Origin: Branchinecta lynchi
Lineage: Eukaryota; Arthropoda; Branchiopoda; Anostraca; Branchinectidae
Length of the DNA stretch: 64,000 bases
NCBI GenBank assembly: GCA_023053575.1
Contig: JAKZAP010000014.1
Coordinates: forward strand, 1,674,001-1,738,000
Reading direction: 5' to 3'
Shown here: one piece after another, positions 22,965-34,499 of the stretch
Layout: every line of letters begins with the position of its first letter
Numbering within the stretch: position 1 is the first letter of the stretch
Made by a program: the position numbers and the translations under genes
The notes under the pieces: generated by a model
What the model was told of the DNA's origin: nothing
Seen by the model: the letters and a program-made list of their open reading frames with translations, nothing else
Database searches by the model: none

Positions 22965-24227
22965 ATTTATTGAATAAATAAAGCACTTCCGTTTAACAAC
23001 CACCCCAAGAAGTAACGTTGTTCTAGGGGTGGCAGAAAAATAAAAACGGCATTAATGCAAAGCAACTACTGAACAAAGAGTTGGATAGGAAACACAAAAA
23101 TCCTGAAGCTTCGGACATCAGTATGAATGAATCACACACAAAAGTAGGTGCACAGAAACAGTTATCGAGTGAGCAATCCCTCACTCAGTAAACCTTTGTC
23201 TTTGAAGTACCAACCTGCCATGCTCAAGCTAAAGGGGATTAGGCGTTTGAGATCCATCACGCAGGTGGATCACACTGATCTACCAAAAAGCAGCTGTATT
23301 AGAAAGCCGAAGATTGAAAGCTGTTCCCATTGGCGGGGAAAATGTCATTCCAGAACCAATAGAAACGGGAAGGATTCTGATTGGCCTACAGTCGGTGGCA
23401 GCTGTACCGGCGTTTCAACTTGGAAATAGTGCTGATTTAGCGTTAAGCGAGGAATCTACCGTTACCGAGCTGGAGCGAAAAACGGAGCCGCGACAGATGC
23501 CGCACACAGGTAGGTGGGCGTAAGCGAAGTCTTGGCCGCCACGGCCAGGCCATATTTCCGTGCATATAGTCCTGAATCCGGCCGATCAAACCACAGCTTT
23601 TCCATACGGAACTGATTTGAAACTCCGGATATGCCTAGCTGAAAATTCAGTCCGTTTTATCCGTACCGTGTATTTTCAAGGGGCTTAAATGCATACGTTT
23701 AATTCTAATACAAGACAGTTAACATCCGAGTTTTCGAAAAGCTTTCACGGAACCCCTAAATCGTCGGAGCTTCCTCTAAAGTAATAATTAAGATGTTAAT
23801 TATTTACTACTATTACTGCAGCCACAGTCACTATACAACCTGCAAAACCGGGTCCCTTTTGATAAGACACAAGAATTTTCAAGAAGTTCCGGTTACAAGA
23901 TTTAAAAGATTTTGCAAGCATTCCCTGACTTCTAAGAGACGATCTAACCGAAGAAACCTAATGATAAAAACGAGGATAAAAATGCACCCTCAAAAGCAGA
24001 CGAACCCGCAAAGTTGTCCCTCATCTTCCATCTTTGTAAAATTTAAATAATCTACTTAATAGTGCAGCGAAAACAGCAGCCTTGTCTGAAAGCGGCCGCG
24101 TCCAGCTTCTTAGTTACTTGTGCTGATGTCAGGACGCAATCTGTGCAGCTCTTCCTGCGATAGCAGCTGACGGGCCGAGTTGTGTCATGTGTCTTCTGTG
24201 AAAGCCATCAAGAGTTGAGAAGACAGG
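22965..24227. other. no gene recognised
   Basis: Open frames at 23148-23523 and 23793-24050 have no recognisable domain. No splice-phase argument links them to the Pax or kinase gene. Confidence 0.4.
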
Positions 24228-24235
24228 GCGGAAAC

Positions 24236-24605
24236 CAGGGGCGTAATTTCGTCAAAATCCTGGGGGGGGGGGAGCAAAGTTGGAGCCGATTTTCCCAAGT
24301 CAAGTGAAAATTAGCGGTTTTATATTATCACTATAAAAGTTTCAAGGCTTCCATGTTCCAATCTTACCATAGTCCAGAAAGACAAAGGTATACTAAAGAA
24401 AACCGATCTGTTTCTGTGGAAGCTTGAATTCTCTAGGCCTATCTTAGTTTCGACGACAGTTTCGAAGACGCTAAATTTCAGCCGGGGGGGACGCTAAATT
24501 TCAGCTGGGGGGGGGGGGGGCAAACATCAAGCTAGGGGGGGGGGGGGGTAAATACCAAGCTGGGGGGACAGTTGCCCCCCTGCCCCGTAGCAAATTACGC
24601 CCCTG
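24236..24605 (+). mobile_element. hAT-type MITE with exact 8-bp target duplication
   Basis: 370 bp with ends CAGGGGCGTAATTT and AAATTACGCCCCTG, flanked by GCGGAAAC at 24228-24235 and 24606-24613. CAGGG-type ends plus an exact 8-bp duplication are characteristic of hAT transposons. Several G runs lie inside. No transposase. Confidence 0.88.
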
Positions 24606-24999
24606 GCGGAAACCTCCCCAAGCCCAGCAATTCCTGAAAATTAACTCCCTAAAGTTGTCGATTTAAGAGAGCTTAAAGAATCTTAGAAACAGTGTTGGCT
24701 TATTGCAATTTTTGTATTCTTAGCTACGAATTGCAGCCTTGCCATGAAAGGCTGAATTTTAGCTGACTAATCCTTTCGCACCTCTAAACATAATTTGGCG
24801 ATCTTACACTGAAGGAAGTCCTATAAAATAATCTAGCCGCATGTATGTTGGGCGGAGAACTGCGACGGAAGAATCCGGTCAAAGAACCAGTCGTACCTAT
24901 ATCGTGAACTACCTATATTATTGACCCCTCGACGTCCACAATTGTTCCACCCCTTCTTATATCTGTTACTTTATTTATTTATTTATTTATTTATTTATT

Positions 25000-25500
25000 C
25001 ATTTATATCCCTCAAAATTGAGGAGTACAACTTATAAATTGTAAAACAAAATCATTCCTAAATCAACTAAACTCCTTTCAATAAAATACTGTCAAATAAT
25101 ATACAAAATACACTTCAACAACTAACTTATAATTACTTACGTATCGTACTAATCACTAATCACGGGAGGGCTTCCGCTGCTTTTTTGTAAAAATGTGTCA
25201 TCTTTGTCCACCCTAATGGCACTACACCTATTTTTACATCTGCCACATTAGGCTATTTTTTAAACTGATCAGGGTCCCATTTCTATTTGAGAGGAGCTCA
25301 TTGGTCAGTAAAAACGGTTATACAATTTTCTAAAGTGTTTCTCGTCATAGATATTCGTCCGATGTTGTTCAAGTAAGCCTTAGCCGTTACGTTGTTGACT
25401 CTGTCATGACTCGTATGTAAGAATCTGTAAGATCACGACAAAAGGAGAGAATTCCACATTCGACAGCCAATAGCTCTAATGCGTTTATATGCTACTGACC
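25000..25500 (-). pseudogene. LINE 3' remnant with (TTTA)n tail
   Basis: On the minus strand one frame near 25440-25500 reads RAIGCRMWNSLLLS, close to the 'WNSLP' block of non-LTR reverse transcriptase C-termini. The 3' end carries an ATTT repeat at 24970-25003 next to 'ccctcaaa..gaggagtac', shared with 29515-29575. Many stops. Confidence 0.45.
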
Positions 25501-25638
25501 TTCAAGCAGTCCCCATTGTCCAAGTGGCTAAAACGGCCCGGTATGGGTCTGCAATTTTTTGGAAAAATACAGCACAATTTCAAAGGAGACTATTGGAACC
25601 GCAACCGAATTAGACTCTTGGCCCGAAAGTATGAGCTT

Positions 25639-25921
25639 GTTCCATCCTGCTTACCGTAGTTACTACGCTTGACGTCACGAGTTTGTTCTTCTTGGCGTCA
25701 AGGCTGGAACGTATTTTTCCATTTTTGCCAAAATACCACTCTACGGGGTAATCCAGCCAATCAGTCTACAGAGATCAGTAGTTACCACGCTTACTACGCT
25801 CCCGAGCATGGTAAGCAAATAGTTACTATCTTGAGAAGGTTTGAACGGCCAGCGTAGTAACTTTCCGTGAGGTTAGAACGGAAATAGTAATTACTAGTTA
25901 CTATCGCTAAGTGGGTGGAAT
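25639..25921 (+). mobile_element. GTTCCACCC MITE upstream of the Pax exon
   Basis: 283 bp with ends GTTCCATCC and GGGTGGAAT, one base off the family ends. Matches 47686-47967 throughout ('ttaccacgcttactacgctcccgag', 'tggtaagcaaatagttac'). Ends 62 bp before the Pax exon; the ATG at 25911 lies in its terminus and is not a Pax start. Confidence 0.75.
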
Positions 25922-25983
25922 ACGCTCTATGTGTACTGCGACTGGTGCTTTAAGTGCGGTCAGAGAACATTTTACCATTCTAG

Positions 25984-26204
25984 GTCAGACAGGGGTCAAC
26001 CAGCTGGGCGGCGTCTTTGTAAACGGACGACCCCTACCGGATTATATTAGACGGAAAATTGTACAGCTTGCTCTATTAGGTGTCCGACCCTGTGATATAT
26101 CGCGACAGCTTCTAGTGTCTCATGGATGTGTCTCGAAAATCCTGACAAGGTTTTACGAAACAGGGTCGGTAAAACCCGGAGCTTTTGGTGGAGTTAAAGG
26201 CAAG
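25984..26204 (+). CDS. Poxn: Pax gene, paired-domain PAI exon (Pox neuro-like)
   Basis: Exon of a paired-box transcription factor, a nuclear sequence-specific DNA-binding protein. After a 'taccattctag' acceptor the first two bases GT complete a glycine codon; it then reads [59 protein letters not shown] and [13 protein letters not shown], ending at AAG|GTAAAG in phase 0. This is the whole first helix-turn-helix (PAI) subdomain. The [17 protein letters not shown] block is closer to Pox neuro and Pax2/5/8 than to Pax6 or paired. The short 5' exon with the start codon was not found. The gene symbol rests on sequence similarity recalled from memory. Confidence 0.9.
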
Positions 26205-26692
26205 GTAAAGGATGACCTTTGGACTTTCTTACCATTATACTCGTTATAGTTTAGCACTCTAGGTGTATTAGTTCATTTATGTCTCCTTGGCCTCATTGTC
26301 ACACAGAGATAGTAGAGCGACAAGTTAAGGGCAATACTTTATATGACTAAGTCAAAAACACGCCAGTGATTCTCAGGAAGAACGAGAAAACGTCGCCCTA
26401 ACGACTCAAACTCAGCAACTCGAATCCTGTGTCAACCAATCACGCGATCGTTGGCGACAGCTGTGGTGGCGCTTCTAGCTCTTCCGCTAGGTACACGGCG
26501 ACTTTGTATCGGCAAGGAAAGCTAGTCATCAAAAGTATTGTGTCGATCTCTTGTTTTCGCTTTCAGAAAGCAAAACGAGAATCCGCTTAGTGCAAGAACA
26601 AACGGAAAGTCGTTGCGCCTCAGTTGCACCTTTACAACTTCTCGCTGACTTGCTGAGATCACTTTCCATTCGCCAAGTGGATGGCTTTCGAA

Positions 26693-27042
26693 GTTATTTA
26701 CTATTCAACTTATAGTATTTTAAAATATTTGAATACTTTAAAACTAGGCTGTGCTTCCAACCCATCGTTTTTGGCTGTTTTAAGCCTTTTCCGAGACCCG
26801 TTGACTTACAGCGAAAAGAGGGAAAAAATTTGGATTGCCTTTTTTCTGATGGAAACAGTTCTCGCAGACATCCGTCGACACCGTGATAGACATCGAAGGT
26901 AAAACACGGAAAGTGAGAAATTCGGTGTTGTGTTGTTGGAGGGGTTAGAATGTACCGTACGAAATTGGGGTCCCCGGGTTTAGAAATGTACGGAGTGATT
27001 ATGGAAGTTGGTTGCATTAGTATTATAGGCAAGATAGGTCCT
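26693..27042 (+). mobile_element. TTAA MITE, family 1, in the Pax intron
   Basis: Same orientation as 14523-14894. Right TTAA is at 27043-27046; the left end is truncated near 'tactattcaacttatag'. The internal block 'gtaccgtacgaaattggggt' is conserved. Confidence 0.65.
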
Positions 27043-27170
27043 TTAAGGAACAGAATTAAACACATTTCCTAGCAGAGATGCAATTACCATCACATAGCGG
27101 TAAAAAGTTTGCTCGCTATTTGACTGCACTACACGGAGACTTCAGCTGAGCTCAGGTTAAATTTGTCTAC

Positions 27171-27250
27171 CTTGAGCCTGAAGAGGCCCGTTTCCAAGAA
27201 GGGCCGAAATACTGCTAGAATAAATCTCGGCCGACTTATCGGTTCAGCGT
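27171..27250 (+). ncRNA. hammerhead-ribozyme-like motif 5
   Basis: TTGAGCCTGAAGAGGCCCG, loop, AAGAAGGGCCGAAATACTG, spacer, CCGACTTATCGGTTCAGCG. Stem II is GGCCC/GGGCC. Stem I pairs UUGAGC with GUUCAG, a base-pair swap (G-C for C-G) relative to motif 9, which supports the fold. Confidence 0.55.
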
Positions 27251-27335
27251 AGTCAAATATTCTCAAAAAATTAGAATCAAATACTTTCGGAGCAGACGAC
27301 GTGTCGTTCATGATTCACATCGTCCAGACCAATGC

Positions 27336-27649
27336 TCTCCGTGCTTAGCAAACGGGCCATACTCGTAGCACCGCCCACTAGGCTTGCGGCATTTAAAGCG
27401 AGACAAATTTCCGGGTTTGGACATTCCTAGTAAAGCAGAGGTGCAGTATGCACTCACCAAGGAAACAATGGAGGCTGTATCTTTTTTTTGCTACGTTCAG
27501 AATGTGAAGTTATGAGAGCCAGCGGTGGTGAACGACTGAATCAGTTTCATTAGAGACGTTCTCTATCTCTATTGGTGATATCGCTGCTGCTAGAGTGTGT
27601 GTCAATCTTGTCAAGTCTTGGCTCTACTCACTAGTGTTACTTTGCTCTG
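27336..27649 (+). mobile_element. hAT-type MITE (CAGAGC family), left-truncated
   Basis: Matches 36234-36582 from 'catactcgtagcaccgcccac' to the TTTGCTCTG end. Left terminus absent. Confidence 0.6.
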
Positions 27650-27995
27650 CACTAGTCAGTACTGCCAAGACTTGCAAAAAGCGGCACGCACTAGAGTAGC
27701 AGCGACACTTAACTAGCTAGCACCACTTGCGACAAAGAACGTCCCTATACCGAAACTCAATCAGCCGTGTATCAGCGCCATATTCCCAAAACAGCAAAAA
27801 AAAAAACCCATAAAACTTCCCTGCTTTGTCGATGAGTACAGACCGATTCTTAGCTGTACTAGAAAAAATGTAAATCCGCAAGTTTGTCTCGCTTTGAATA
27901 TCCAGAGCGTAGTGGGCGCCTCAACGAGTAAGGCACATTTCCGATGCACTGAAAGCATAGGTTTTGGCGCTACTCCTTAGTGTTATTTTGCTCTG
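27650..27995 (-). mobile_element. hAT-type MITE (CAGAGC family), adjacent copy
   Basis: Directly abuts the previous copy and matches 8671-9032 ('ccaagacttg', 'gcaagtttgtctcgcttt', 'tccttagtgttattttgctctg'). Left terminus worn. Confidence 0.6.
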
Positions 27996-27999
27996 ACAT

Positions 28000-28532
28000 C
28001 AACGGCGACAGCGGACTGCTCACCTCAACCGGGTTTTCCCAGACCTTAATTAAGCAATTTAAACTTCGGTTGAAATACGTGTCTAAACTTTATAGAAACA
28101 TACGGAGTTGTCCGACTCTAGAAGTTAAAGTCGAACGCCGAAACTGTATGGACTTTGAAAAGCTGGCCTTCACAAATTAGACATTAGGGGTATTCAAACG
28201 GTCGTAAGGATGTCACACAATGTTAGTAGCCTAATCCCACCACCACTCCCTCCACTGTCATCCACTGTGGACGGATGCAGAGGAACACGTCGGAATCTGC
28301 TCTTACTACCAAATGAAGCTCTCTCAAATTGGATCACTCGTCTGCGGCCTATGTTGGTTCTGAAGTACTAAAACATACAGGATAATGTGAAACTTATAAC
28401 TTATAATTTACACTTTCCGTCATCCCGTAGCTGACGTAGTTTTTGTAGAATCCTATATGTTACATTTTATTTCCACTGTCATCGTTACTAAAGCTACACT
28501 TCAGACTACTAATTTTCTACACTTTTTTTTAG
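28000..28532. other. rest of the Pax intron, no feature recognised
   Basis: Unique-looking sequence with a branch/acceptor region at its right end. No exon supported. Confidence 0.4.
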
Positions 28533-29102
28533 AATGGAACAACACCCAGCCTAGTCCGCAAAGTGCTCCGCTTGAAAGCAGAAAACCCGTCCCTCTTTCC
28601 CCCCGACATTCGAGAAGTTCTACTGTCGCAAGGCCACTGCGACCAGAAACAGGTCCCAGCCATATCAACCATCGAACGTATCCTAAAAAATGCCGACACA
28701 GTTCGAACGGAGCTTCTGCCAGACAGCCCCTCTACCTCAGGAGTCCCTTCGAACCCTCTTCTCCCTTACCGACTCCCCCAACCGTTTATGTTTCCACCGT
28801 TTTTAGGACACCACCCTCGAATGATGTTTTTCTGTCAACCCAGTTTTATGACGCAGAGCCCCGAGTTGCCGGCGTCGATTGTTTCAAATAGACCTAATTA
28901 CGTGAACGAGGGAGGAGAAAAAAGTGACAAGTATGAAGTTAGACAGAAAAAGAAGAAATCATTCAATATGGAGGACCTGCTGCGAAAAGAAGACAATGAT
29001 AGTGACGCGGGAGCCAGAAATGGCAGTTTAGAGAAAGGAATAACATTTCGAACTGGTGCTGATCATACTGGAAATGCACAGTCGAATTTTGAAGAGACCT
29101 AA
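28533..29102 (+). CDS. Poxn: Pax gene, RED subdomain and C-terminal exon
   Basis: Terminal exon in phase 0 after a strong polypyrimidine acceptor (cactttttttttag). It starts NGTTPSLVRKVLRLKAENPS and continues IREVLLSQGHC, VPAISTIERILKNAD, aligning to the second (RED) subdomain of the paired domain. The usual FAWEIRD block is here FPPDIRE, losing the conserved Trp. The 189-residue exon has no homeodomain. Downstream is a Pro-rich stretch, a KKKK run and SFNMEDLLRKE (FNMEDLL at 28962-28982), an eh1/octapeptide-like Groucho-binding motif. Stop TAA at 29100-29102. The frame joins the 25984-26204 exon exactly across a 2.3-kb intron. Confidence 0.88.
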   Translation, partial: NGTTPSLVRKVLRLKAENPSLFPPDIREVLLSQGHCDQKQVPAISTIERILKNADTVRTELLPDSPSTSGVPSNPLLPYRLPQPFMFPPFLGHHPRMMFFCQPSFMTQSPELPASIVSNRPNYVNEGGEKSDKYEVRQKKKKSFNMEDLLRKEDNDSDAGARNGSLEKGITFRTGADHTGNAQSNFEET

Positions 29103-29514
29103 TGTTCAAACAGTGATTACGATTGTGTTGAGGTCTAAGGGCTGGCAGACTTGTCCAGCAGTAACAATGTCCACTGTGCGGGGAGGTTGTGGTTGGCAGC
29201 CATCCACCATCTTGCGTAAAGGTTAAGTGTGATCTGCGTTAAAACGTTTTTTTCCGCTGAAAATGTTTGACTTTTGCATGCCGTTATCCCATGTTGATCC
29301 CATGCCGGGATAGAATGAAATGCAATCGAAACCGGTTGTGTTGGGTCTGCGACATGCTTAGTTCTCACAAACGCGGATCTCCTCGAAGAACCACCAGCGC
29401 TGCTACGATTTACCGGTACGGAGTGGGTCGGCGCGTTTTCGTCGTCCATACGACGAGAAATAATGAGTATAAAAGAGATCTCTTTAGCTATTCGCGATTC
29501 TAGTCTGTCTAGTT

Positions 29515-29800
29515 TAATTCATTCATTTATTTATTCATTTATTTATTTCCCTCAAAGAATATAATATGAGGAGTACTAAAATAAATTAAAAAAACACTGT
29601 TACAAATAACTTTCATAACAATAAATAACAATTGACGTACATTAAACAAAGCACTGTACTTACTTAACTATTAGCTTTTTAGCGAAAAACGGAAACAGAT
29701 TCTTCAGAGTCAGAGTATTATTAGCTTTAGCTACAAAATTATCAAATTTCTGCTGAATTGCCAGGGCAGGATCTTTGAGTACAATGAACTAGTCTAATGA
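29515..29800 (-). repeat. LINE 3' end with (TTTA)n tail
   Basis: Same tail and adjoining 'ccctcaaa..gaggagtac' block as 25000-25040. Minus-strand frame further in reads FDNFVAKANNTLTLKNLFPF, possibly the ORF2 end. Confidence 0.45.
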
Positions 29801-30600
29801 GTATAAAAGAGGTCTCTTTAGCTATTTACGATTCTAGTCTGTCTAGTCCCAAAAGTTTATTTGGTCTGTTATCGCTTTAGTTACTGTAGAAATAAATGAA
29901 AAGAAATCTGCAATTTCCAAAGCTCGTATACCAGAAATTATGTTTCCCAAAACCCTGCCCTAAGTTCCAGCTAACTTCTGGGCTAGTTGGCAAGAAGTTT
30001 GGATATTTGTATTTAGTGCTTTCCACTCAATTTTCATATCGTCTTAAAATGTCAGTCGCCGACCGAGGCCAGACGGAGCGGGAATTGGGTTTTGGTCAGA
30101 AAGAAAAAGATAACACAGAACTGATTTACGTACGCAACATTCATCATCTAAGTTAATCCCAAATCATACACGACTCGCGTCCAGTTGACTCGCGTCCAGT
30201 AATGAATAATTAAAAACCTAATAATTAAAGTCTTTAATTACGACAATACGAACATTACCAGAAATTAGAATTACCAGAATCCGGTCGAAAAGGGAATCGT
30301 GGCCAGATAACTTTCGGGGGTTTTCTCCGTATTGTCAGGAAAGAGGTTTTGACAAAGTTTCATAGACACTGGTGTGTAAGCATCCTTAAGCTAGCCTTCT
30401 CTAATAGTCTAAATCCCTTTCAGTGTTTTTTAGTCGGAAATCCGTAGTATATCCGACTAGAAAACCCTGTTTCCGGAAAACGTCATTCAGCCCGGAAATG
30501 AATAAAAATAGATAAATCTGGTGGCAGGTTTGGAATCGGGGACCGCGATGACATCTTAAAGGAGCTACCTTGCTTATTCTGCTTTTCATATTATCCCTAG
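29801..30600. other. no gene recognised
   Basis: Contains a short piece (30553-30600) of TTAA MITE family 2 ('ttgcttattctgcttttcatat'). Nothing else supported. Confidence 0.4.
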
Positions 30601-30713
30601 CAGAGGCGTTACTAGCCAAAATGTTTGGGGGGGGGGGAGAGGGCAAGGTATTTACTGACTGGCTAGTCGTTTTTACCGACTGCTTTTGCAGACAAAATCG
30701 ACTACTACTGAGA

Positions 30714-33453
30714 ACAAGAGCTACGAGCCATATGGCACTTGTTACGAGTAGGCTGTACAAGAAAGTAGATGAGAACGTCACAAAATACACCCGCCGTCCA
30801 AAAATGCGGTTCGGAACTAAAAATAGAATATTTAGTTTCACTCACTTCTGAGCACTTCCGGCATCGTCTCGATTATCTGTAGCAAATGCACATGACTGTT
30901 CAAACTTTCAGCCCAATAAATCCACTTGTTTGATCCCTAGACGTGCTACACGATTTCCGGTACTCCCTCTATCTCCCCCTACCGTGGCCGAATCTGGTTC
31001 GGACTAAAATATGGACCATCTAAAGCATCTTCTTTTATACCGTCTATCAAGTTTCACTCGAATCTGAGCATTTTTGGAAAAATTCCTATCCCCCCCCCCT
31101 CCCACAAACGTTGTCGGATCCGGTTCGGGCCCAACATATGTCATCTAGGGTATGTGCTTCTCTATGTTCCATGTTTCATTTAAACTGATGCACTCGTTTG
31201 ACCCCTATGCAAGCCTCAAAGTTTCCGGCAATCTCCAGCCAAACTCCCCCTACTGAGGCCGAACAGGACTTGAAAACGTAAAAGTCGTATCTCTTAATTC
31301 CCTGTTCCGGTCCATCAAGTCTTACTGAAATTGGAGCATAGCCTATATGCAAGTTTCCAGTACCCCCCCCCCCCCACCTTGGCCGAATCCGGCCCGGACG
31401 CCAAATAACAAATCTAGGCCGCATAAACTCAGCACTGTCTGACTTGGCATCTCATTCGGTCCATCCGTTTGGTTTGTCTGCATGTCAAAAGCCCCCCCCC
31501 CCCCCAATTCCCCCAACCGCGGTCACATATACTTCGAACGCATGTTTTACATGTCGAGGCCATCGGTTCGTATCAATCATTAAGTTTCACTCGAATCAGA
31601 CCACTCGTTCGCAATTTATCGAAGTCAATTTCCATATTTCTCTTCTCTTGCTCCCCCAAAAATGCTCGGACCTAGGAACGGAAGTTTCCGGGGGTATGTT
31701 GTGTCAGGTTCTTAAGTCAATTAATTTGGGTCGCTAAGATGCCTGCAAAGTTTTCGTTGTCTTTTTACATCTAGAACTATTCTAACTCACGACTACCGGA
31801 ATTCCAGGAATTCCTCCAACTCCCCCCACAGAGCCCCGAAACCATCTGGCTCCGTCAGTTTCATCTAGGCCTGATGTTTATTCTCTCCATTAAGTTCCGT
31901 CCCAACCCCTCTGCTTTTAGCGTTTCTTGAGTTTTCCGGACCCCCCCCCCCATCCCCACAGGTATCGACCCGACACGGACTTGACACTGAACGTCCGAGG
32001 CGATAGCTCACCAGACAAGTTTCATTCAAATCCGATAACCCGTTCAAAAGTTATGCACGCCACTAGATTCCTGACTCCCCATCCATCCACTCCCCCCACG
32101 ATGGTCGGATCGGGGAAATGGCTGTTCTCAATTTAATCTGTTCGGATCCCTGACATACCTGCTAAGTTTCATCGCTAGAAATTCGGACCCCCACACCAAC
32201 TTCCCACAGTGCCCCGATCCGGTCTGGTTATGTCAAAGACGTACCTACGACTTGTGCGTACAACACTTTCAAGAATAACACTTGTTCTTACCACCACGTT
32301 TCATCCCGATCCCTCCATTCTAAGCGTTTCTCAAGATTTCCGGTTCCCTCCTCCAACTCCCCCCAATGTCATCGGATCCGGTCCGGATTTAAAGTGGGAC
32401 AGGTGAGACACGAGGTCATCCTAAATATCAACTTTCATCAAGATCCGATCACTCGTTCGCCAAGTTAAAATTTTGTGGCTTCCCCCTCCCTCCACTCCCC
32501 CCCCCCCAGATGGTTGGATGGGGGAAGTGATTATTTCCTATTTAAACTGGTGGGGTCCCTGACATGCCTGCCAATTTTCATCGTCCCAGCACATCAAGAA
32601 GCACCGAACTCGCGGTATCACTAGAAATTCGGACTCCCCGCCCCCAAAGTGAGCGGATCCGTTCCGGTTATATCAGTCAAGTATCTAGAGGCGTATTCTC
32701 GCCGTTCCCCGAGGACTCCACTTGAGGAGTCCCCGCGTTTTTGTTTGTTCCTTTGGATTCCCCGTATTCTCGTGAGTCCCCACGGACGGGGAATGCTCCG
32801 ATTATTACCACCATCATCAGAAAGAACTCCCTTTCAGATTTGGAGGGGAATCAATTTTTGCTGGTGTTGGTGCACTTAAAATTAATTAAAAACAATCAGA
32901 ATAAACAAAACCAAAAATAAAGTGGATCCAGATTAATTTCGTCAACTGCAAAATTTTTTGCGAACAAAATCCGTTTTAAAAGCATTCCCCGTGTTCTCGT
33001 TGTTTTCCGTATGCGGAGTCCGCACGGAGTGACTCCCTCTATTCTCGCCGTTCCCTTCGATTCCCCGAGGAGGCCTCGGGGAACGGCGAGAATACGCCTT
33101 AGGACTTTGCTTGTACTTTCCACCAAGTTTCATCTGAATCTCTCCACAGACATGAGATCCTTCCATGTATCAAGTTTCATTAAGATCCGATCACCCGTTC
33201 GTACGCTAAAAATATCTAGTTTTTCCTAATTTTTTCGGATTCCCCCTCCATCCACTCCTCTCCAGATGGTCGGATCAAGGAAGCGACTCTTTCTAATTTA
33301 ATCTGGTCCAGTCCCTGATATGCCTGCCAAGTTTCATCGTCCTAGCTTATCTGGAAGTGCCCGAACTAGCAAAACCGGGACCGACAGACCGACTGACGGA
33401 CATAAATTACAATCGCTATATGGCACTTGGTCGAAGGGCAAGTGCCATAAAAA
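30714..33453 (+). repeat. 'TGGCACTTG' non-coding repeat, copy C (longest)
   Basis: Starts ACAAGAGCTACGAGCCATAT with TATGGCACTTGTTACGAG and ends in the TGGCACTTG/CAAGTGCCA hairpin followed by 'taaaaa'. Order of internal units is the same as in copies A and B. A MITE at 32689-33099 interrupts one unit. C runs occur at about 31089 and 31366, 31493, 32500. Confidence 0.85.
32689..33099 (+). mobile_element. MITE with long inverted ends and 3-bp target duplication, copy 1
   Basis: 411 bp with ends AGGCGTATTCTCGCCGTTCC and the exact complement at the right; further inverted sequence inside (CCCCGAGG). Flanked by TAG on both sides. It splits a unit of repeat copy C ('gtatctag|gacttg'), so the empty site is visible in copies A and D. 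Second copy at 48254-48457. Confidence 0.85.
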
Positions 33454-33683
33454 CGACTGTGTTGGCGGAAAAAAACGGCTGATTTTCAGAAAAACTACTA
33501 TTTCTAAGAAAAAATCGACTATTTTTACGAAAAATCGACTGTTTTGAAAAAATAGACTGTTTCTAAGAGAAAAATCGAGAAAACTCGTGGCGCTTCGCTC
33601 CGTCTCGGCTATATTTTACCGACTGTCCGACAATATTCGGGGGGGGGGGGCGCCCCCTCCCCTCCCCAGTCATGACGCCCCTG

Positions 33684-34499
33684 ATGATTTTTTTAAAGTC
33701 CTGTTGATTAATAATTATTTATCTCTTATTTCCCTCCATGTCATTTCACGCCACTCAATAAAATATGTATCACAGCTGTATTCCGGGACAAGGAAAATTT
33801 GCACGTAGACAATATTCTAGTCGCGTTTTTTGTTTCTGGGTAATCGCTATTATTCGCTATGGTGTCTCCATTTAATTTGGTAGACCATGTGCATTAGTTA
33901 GACCATTACCCCGTGCCTAACTATTCATTTGTCTTCGTCTGGCTATCAGATCATCTTCTTGACAACCCCTGATTCAAGTGAGGACATCACGAACCCCTCA
34001 GTCGTTAATTGAGTTGTAATCCTCTCACTCTCATCGAAAGGGGTTTGGCACTCAAGCAGCTGTTGTATAACAGCCAAGTTTGGGAGGAGGGAAGACTGGG
34101 ACAATGCCCATAGACACTGCATCCTAGCCAACGAAAACGGATCGGAGTCAACATCGCAGCATTGACCAATTAGGAAGACTCGAAGGGCGAAAACCGACCA
34201 ATCGGATGCAAGATTTAATTTGTGGTCGAATGTTGAAACCTTCAAGACCTCATTTCTTAACAAAGTTTCCTCCAACACCGTAGTACAAAAATCAAGAGAG
34301 GGTCGGACAAATGTTACCAGTAACTTACAGGTTATTGAGGTACATGAGGCTGGTGTAACATTTTATCAGTCGGCGGAAAAAATATCGGATCGGCCGTCCA
34401 GCGTTTTTCTGACTAAATATACTTTCTTACTTACTTACCTACCGAAATCTGGGTCATTTAACTCCAAAATCATCCGCCACCGAATAAACTAAAATGCCG
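33684..34499. other. no gene recognised
   Basis: The minus-strand open frame 33946-34278 (110 codons) shows no known domain. Nothing else seen. Confidence 0.4.

Larger units (their letters stand above)
30601..33683 (+). mobile_element. G-rich hAT-like element interrupted by repeat copy C
   Basis: Left end CAGAGGCGTTACTAGCC and right end CATGACGCCCCTG are inverted and of hAT type, each next to a G or C run. Repeat copy C (30714-33453) sits between 'aaatcgactactactgag' and 'cgactgtgttgg', which continue the same 'aaaatcgact' low-complexity sequence. Flanking octamers do not match, so the call is moderate. Confidence 0.5.

Noticed and set aside
32689..33099. Rho-independent terminator-like hairpins
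   Set aside because: The long GC-rich hairpins are MITE termini; bacterial terminators do not apply here.
33946..34278. 110-codon minus-strand open frame
   Set aside because: Clean start and stop but no recognisable motif and no transcript evidence; kept as unassigned.
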